A DNA stretch of 64,000 nt from contig CAVRAZ010000001.1 in NCBI GenBank assembly GCA_963719135.1, positions 186,001 to 250,000 of the forward strand. Reading direction: 5' to 3'. Origin of the DNA: CAVRAZ01 sp963719135. GTDB lineage: Bacteria > Pseudomonadota > Gammaproteobacteria > DSM-19610. Below the pieces are notes generated by a model that was not told the origin of the DNA, made no database searches, and was given only the letters and a program-made list of their open reading frames with translations. Shown here in pieces: positions 60,730-64,000 of this stretch. Position 1 is the stretch's first letter; every line of letters starts with the position of its first letter. A program made the position numbers and the translations under genes.

Positions 60730-60951
60730 ATGCCTACGGGAACAGTGAAGTGGTTCAGCAATTCAAAAGGTTATGGTTTTATCTCTCCGGACGAGGGTGG
60801 AGAAGACGTATTTGCACATTTTTCGGCGATTGAAATGGACGGCTATCGCAGCCTGAAAGAAGGCCAGAAGGTCGAATTCGATGTCTCGACCGGTCCGAAG
60901 GGTTTGCAGGCAGCCAAGATCATGATCCAGGGAGAGACGCCCGCGAACTGA
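60730..60951 (+). CDS. cspD: Cold-shock domain protein (CspA/CspD-like)
   Basis: 73 residues from ATG 60730, after GAGGAAT; a GTG one codon earlier is possible. RNP1 in NSKGYGFISPDEGGE (about 11-25), RNP2 in DVFAHFSAIEMDGYRSL, then KEGQKVEFDVSTGPKGLQAA. It is a single-stranded nucleic-acid-binding OB fold. Position next to clpS-clpA is where E. coli carries cspD (replication inhibitor in stationary phase), which supports the CspD name, although the sequence alone fits the general CspA family. Confidence 0.85.
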   Translation: MPTGTVKWFSNSKGYGFISPDEGGEDVFAHFSAIEMDGYRSLKEGQKVEFDVSTGPKGLQAAKIMIQGETPAN

Positions 60952-60971
60952 TCCTTTCGAAAACCAGACTC

Positions 60972-60992
60972 CCCGCGCTGCGTTGGCGCGGG
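60972..60992. terminator. Hairpin between the cold-shock gene and icd
   Basis: CCCGCGC-TGCGTTG-GCGCGGG, a 7-bp stem 20 bp after the cold-shock stop, between convergent genes. No T run follows; a bidirectional partial terminator is likely. Confidence 0.45.
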
Positions 60993-61104
60993 CGAGCATC
61001 GCTATATTTAGATCGCGCCCCTACCCGCGCCCGCACCGGGGATGCGTCGGCGCCCGAAAAACCGCCTTCCGACCGCCCGTGAAGGCTGCGCGACGTGATC
61101 GGCG

Positions 61105-62362
61105 CTACATTCGACCGATCACGGCCTGACCGAATCCGGAGCAGCTCACCAGCGTCGCCCCTTCAACCTGTTCGGCCAGATCGAACGTGACCGTTCCGGC
61201 GGCAATGGCGCCGCTGACGCCCTTGATAACCAGATCGGCCGCGGCGTTCCACCCCATATGCCGCAGCATCATTTCCGCGGAAAGTATCAGTGAACTGGGA
61301 TTGACCCGATCCTGGCCCGCAAATTTGGGCGCGGTACCGTGGGTCGCCTCGAAGACACCGACATTGTCCGACAGGTTGGCGCCCGGCGCGATGCCGATGC
61401 CCCCGACCTGCGCCGCCAGCGCGTCGGAAATATAGTCGCCGTTCAGATTCAGCGTCGCCACCACGCTGTAGTGCGCCGGCCGCAGCAGGATCTCCTGCAG
61501 AAACGCATCGGCGATCACGTCCTTGACGATGATCGGCTGCCCCGTTCTTGGATTGCTGAAACTCAGCCAGGGACCGCCGTCAACCTCGGTGGCGCCGAAC
61601 TCATCCCTGGCCAGTTCATAGCCCCAGGTTTTGAACCCGCCCTCGGTGAACTTCATGATATTGCCCTTGTGCACCAGCGTGACCGAATCACGCCCCTGGT
61701 CGATGGCATACTGCAAGGCGCGGCGGACCAGACGCCGGGTTCCTTCGGCCGACACCGGCTTGATGCCGATGCCCGAACGTCTCGGGGAAACGGATTTTGT
61801 TGACGCCCATTTCGTTCCTGAGAAAGTCGATCAGCTTGCGCACCTGCGGCGTACCGGCCGCCCACTCGATGCCCGCGTAGATGTCTTCGGAATTTTCGCG
61901 GAAAATCACCATGTCGACACGCTCTGGATGCCGGACGGGGCTGGGCGTGCCCGCGTAATAGCGCACCGGACGCTGGCAGACATACAGATCCAGATCCTGG
62001 CGCAACGCGACGTTCAGCGAGCGTATGCCGCCGCCGACCGGTGTCGTCAGGGGTCCCTTGATGGCCACGGAAAATTCGCGAATGGCCTGCATGGTTTCAT
62101 CGGGCAGCCAGGTGCTGTCGCCATACAGGCGGTTGGCCTTTTCGCCCGCGTAGATTTCCATCCAGGCAATCTTCTTCTTGCCCGCGAACGCTTTTTCCAC
62201 TGCGGCGTCGACCACGCGCCGCATCACCGGTGTGATATCGACACCGATGCCGTCGCCTTCGATGAACGGCACGATGGGATTGTCGGGGACGTTCAGAGAA
62301 TGATCAGGATTCACGACGATTTTCGCGCCGCCTGCCGGCACCTGAATCTTCTGATGGGCCAT
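61105..62362 (-). CDS. icd: NADP isocitrate dehydrogenase, broken by a one-base frameshift
   Basis: The N-terminal part (from ATG 62362) matches Icd: IVPFIEGDGIGVDITPVMRR, GPLTTPVGGGIRSLNVALRQ and VIFRENSEDIYAGIEW, with the substrate Ser in GGIRSLNV. It runs to KIRFPETFGHRHQ, then leaves frame. The C-terminal part resumes as SGIGIKPVSAEGTRRLVRRA, VTLVHKGNIMKFTEGGFKTW, NGDYISDALAAQVGGIGIAP and VNPSSLILSAEMMLRHMGW. Deleting one A of the AA at 61776-61777 restores a complete enzyme of about 418 residues. It makes 2-oxoglutarate and NADPH in the TCA cycle. A broken sole icd would be costly, so an error is likely. Confidence 0.9.
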
Positions 62363-62495
62363 GAAAACCTCTGTATAGTCGGCAAGGCGCGTATTCTAGC
62401 ATCGCCCCCCGCGCTCCCGCACGCTGAGCACCCGCGCACACCTCGCACTCTGAGCGGGCGTCTGCACCAGCGCCGTGCAGCGGAACGACAGCGAC

Positions 62496-62524
62496 AAAAA
62501 ACCCCGCGGCGCTGGCTGCGGGGT
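62496..62524 (-). terminator. Rho-independent terminator of the secreted-protein gene
   Basis: On the minus strand, ACCCCGC pairs with GCGGGGT around a 10-base loop, followed by TTTTTT. It lies 35 bp after the stop of the gene at 62559-63473 and just before icd. Confidence 0.8.
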
Positions 62525-62558
62525 CCGGATCGAGCGGGAATTGCCGTCGGGCTTGACG

Positions 62559-63473
62559 TCAGGTCTGACCGCCCGCAGCCTTGATCAGCGATTCCTCAAT
62601 AGCGTTCGGCGCGCACATGATGTTGAAGAAGGTGCCGCCGGTATCGCTCTGGATCATCGGCAGATGCGGCCAGCTGATCGCGATGCGGAAGCGGGCATAC
62701 AACGCATACACGTCGCCGCCCGACACCAGGATTTCATACGGCAGGTGGCCGGTGGAGCGGATGGGCTCCTTGTCGACACGGCTCATGATGTACTCGTCGC
62801 CGCTGCAACCGTCGGTCAGCGAAACACCGAACACCGTCTGCTGCTTGCCGGGTATATCGATGCGGTAGACCTTGTGCGCACCGCCACGACCGTCCGCCAG
62901 GCCTTTCTCGACTGCGGCGACCGCGGCGTCATAGTTGTCGTACTCGGCCAGATCGCTCGGATCGTCGAAGTACTCCATGCCGAACATGTAATGAAATTTG
63001 CGCAGGTCCTTGGCGGTAAGCTGCTTGTCGCCGGTGCCGTAGGTTTCGGCGTTGCCCAGCGCGGTTTCCAGACTCTTCAATGCTGCCGCGGCGCCCGAGG
63101 TATCGTCGTTGCGGTAGGCATTGGCGAAATAGACGGGGTTGGTGTAGGCAACCTGGATTTCGTCACCGACCTTGGTGACCGTCACACGCTGAGCGGCTTC
63201 ATAACCCCCCATGTCGGAGCTGGCCGCGGTCTTCTTCAGGTCGTCGTCGGTGAACGCCATGATGATGGCGCCGTCATAGGGTGAATAGGACCCGACAATC
63301 TCGAAACCAGCCGCCGTCACTTTGCCTTTGACCTCGTCGGCGACAGCCTGAATGTCACCCGTGGTCTTGTAGGCGAGCACGAACGGTTTGAGTGTGTCCG
63401 CCGCGAAGGCGCTGCCGAAAGACAGGGCGAGCAAGGCGCCAGACAGGCAGTACTTGGAAAAAGCATTCAACAT
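62559..63473 (-). CDS. Secreted hypothetical protein (possible DUF302-like domain)
   Basis: 304 residues from ATG 63473, preceded by a very strong AGGAGGAG. Signal peptide LNAFSKYCLSGALLALSFGSAFA (in the first 24 residues). Mature part starts ADTLKPFVLAYKTTGDIQAV; EVKGKVTAAGFEIVGSYSPY and AQRVTVTKVGDEIQVAYTNP recall DUF302-type folds. The second half has LRKFHYMFGMEYFDDPSDLA, SLTDGCSGDEYIMSRVDKEP and a C-terminal FNIMCAPNAIEESL. A strong ribosome site and own terminator suggest good expression as a single gene. Periplasmic location is inferred; function unknown. Confidence 0.75.
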   Translation of the reverse strand: MLNAFSKYCLSGALLALSFGSAFAADTLKPFVLAYKTTGDIQAVADEVKGKVTAAGFEIVGSYSPYDGAIIMAFTDDDLKKTAASSDMGGYEAAQRVTVTKVGDEIQVAYTNPVYFANAYRNDDTSGAAAALKSLETALGNAETYGTGDKQLTAKDLRKFHYMFGMEYFDDPSDLAEYDNYDAAVAAVEKGLADGRGGAHKVYRIDIPGKQQTVFGVSLTDGCSGDEYIMSRVDKEPIRSTGHLPYEILVSGGDVYALYARFRIAISWPHLPMIQSDTGGTFFNIMCAPNAIEESLIKAAGGQT

Positions 63474-63781
63474 ACTAACTCCTCCTCGCAAGGGGTGATT
63501 GCGATTTATTTTGGACAACGGGGTGGCTGCGTTGCAGTATCTGCCTCCCGCCCTATTATTATGGCCTTCCCGCCCACCAAGCATTGCGGCATCCACTTCC
63601 TGTCAGGGGTGTGGCGCCACCGTTCGGTGGCAGCGAAATTCAACAACAGGCGGATCAGGTCACGGCGCCAATTTTGCGGGAGTGCGCATAAATGTCAAGC
63701 CTGGGGCGTATTTAGCTGCCAGGCGCGCGGAACCCGCGCGCCCGGTGATATGATATGCTCATGTTTTGAATAAATTTTTCT
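63474..63781. other. Divergent intergenic region, no gene seen
   Basis: 308 bp between the secreted-protein gene and nudJ. It contains a small hairpin GCCACC-GTTC-GGTGGC (63616-63631) and an AT-rich run (63745-63780, GATATGATATGCTC then TTGAATAAATTTTTC) that should hold the nudJ promoter. No convincing reading frame. Confidence 0.5.
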
Positions 63782-64000
63782 ATGAATCAACATCTTTGGA
63801 AACCGCGCGTAACGGTCGCGGCCATCGTCGAGGCGGACAACCGCTTCCTGCTCGTCGAGGAAGCGGTCGAGGGGCGCAGGGTATTCAATCAACCGGCGGG
63901 CCACCTGGAAAACGGCGAGCGCATCATCGACGCGGTGATACGCGAGTGCCTCGAGGAGACGGCGTGGACCTTCGAGCCGGAGCACGTGGTCGGCGTGTAT
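63782..64000 (+). CDS. nudJ: Nudix phosphatase NudJ-like, C-terminus outside the window
   Basis: First 73 residues from ATG 63782. WKPRVTVAAIVEADNRFLLV, then the Nudix box GHLENGERIIDAVIRECLEE followed by TAW, where the usual final Gly is Ala. The NQPAGHLE lead-in is NudJ-like. NudJ hydrolyses HMP-PP and nucleoside di- and triphosphates. In many gammaproteobacteria nudJ precedes mnmA; that gene would be beyond the right edge. Confidence 0.85.
   Translation, partial: MNQHLWKPRVTVAAIVEADNRFLLVEEAVEGRRVFNQPAGHLENGERIIDAVIRECLEETAWTFEPEHVVGVY

Overview
The window is a GC-rich chromosomal segment from a gammaproteobacterium. Gene order is classic for that class: yceD-rpmF-plsX-fabH-fabD-fabG-acpP-fabF-pabB-pabC-mltG-tmk-holB-pilZ-tatD on one strand, serS-crcB-rarA-lolA-ftsK facing trxB, and aat-ate-infA facing clpA-clpS. 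A DsrC-like protein, NnrS and a two-subunit pyruvate carboxylase would fit a sulfur-oxidising Chromatiales/Ectothiorhodospiraceae-type host, but that placement is inference.

Layout. 1-3.2 kb: chromosomal genes (SseB-like fragment, RMND1/Sif2-like gene, Met-rich secreted protein, DsrC-like protein, DUF599 membrane protein). 3.34-10.83 kb: an accessory island bounded by two dif-like XerCD sites in the same orientation. Its left half is a degenerate filamentous phage (inovirus): repressor-like gene, DUF2726 gene, rolling-circle replication gene with an in-frame stop, and zot, with no coat or adsorption genes. Its right half is an integron cassette array (four attC-like sites, at least four cassette ORFs) with no integrase gene in the window. 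The right edge is a near-perfect dif. 10.9-16.2 kb: orphan secF, corA, a Ser/Thr kinase-PP2C phosphatase pair and a class V aminotransferase. 16.4-25 kb: a tightly coupled beta-oxidation operon (papain-like hydrolase, fadE, thiolase, fadJ-like, acyl-CoA synthetase). 25.1-38.4 kb: minus-strand block for PilZ proteins, DNA polymerase delta', dTMP kinase, MltG, p-aminobenzoate synthesis, fatty-acid synthesis, phospholipid entry and L32. 38.6-42.9 kb: pyruvate carboxylase subunits and a lipid A-type acyltransferase. 42.94-45.51 kb: a complete IS4-family element with 10-bp target duplication carrying a DruA-like (DUF4338) passenger, followed by a small palindromic repeat. 45.8-64 kb: NnrS, serS, DUF190-crcB, rarA, lolA, ftsK, trxB, FemAB-like, aat, ate, infA, clpA, clpS, a cold-shock protein, icd, a secreted protein and a partial NudJ-type Nudix gene.

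Four genes (RMND1-like, phage repressor-like, DUF190, icd) each have a frame break that disappears if one A is removed from an A-run on the + strand. This looks like a systematic sequence error rather than gene decay. The replication gene is different: it has an in-frame TAG and its tail runs straight into zot.

The most interesting stretch is 3.3-10.8 kb: cassette genes of unknown function, two with nuclease-like features, sitting beside a crippled inovirus at the chromosome-dimer resolution site. The second is the IS element carrying a DruA homologue.
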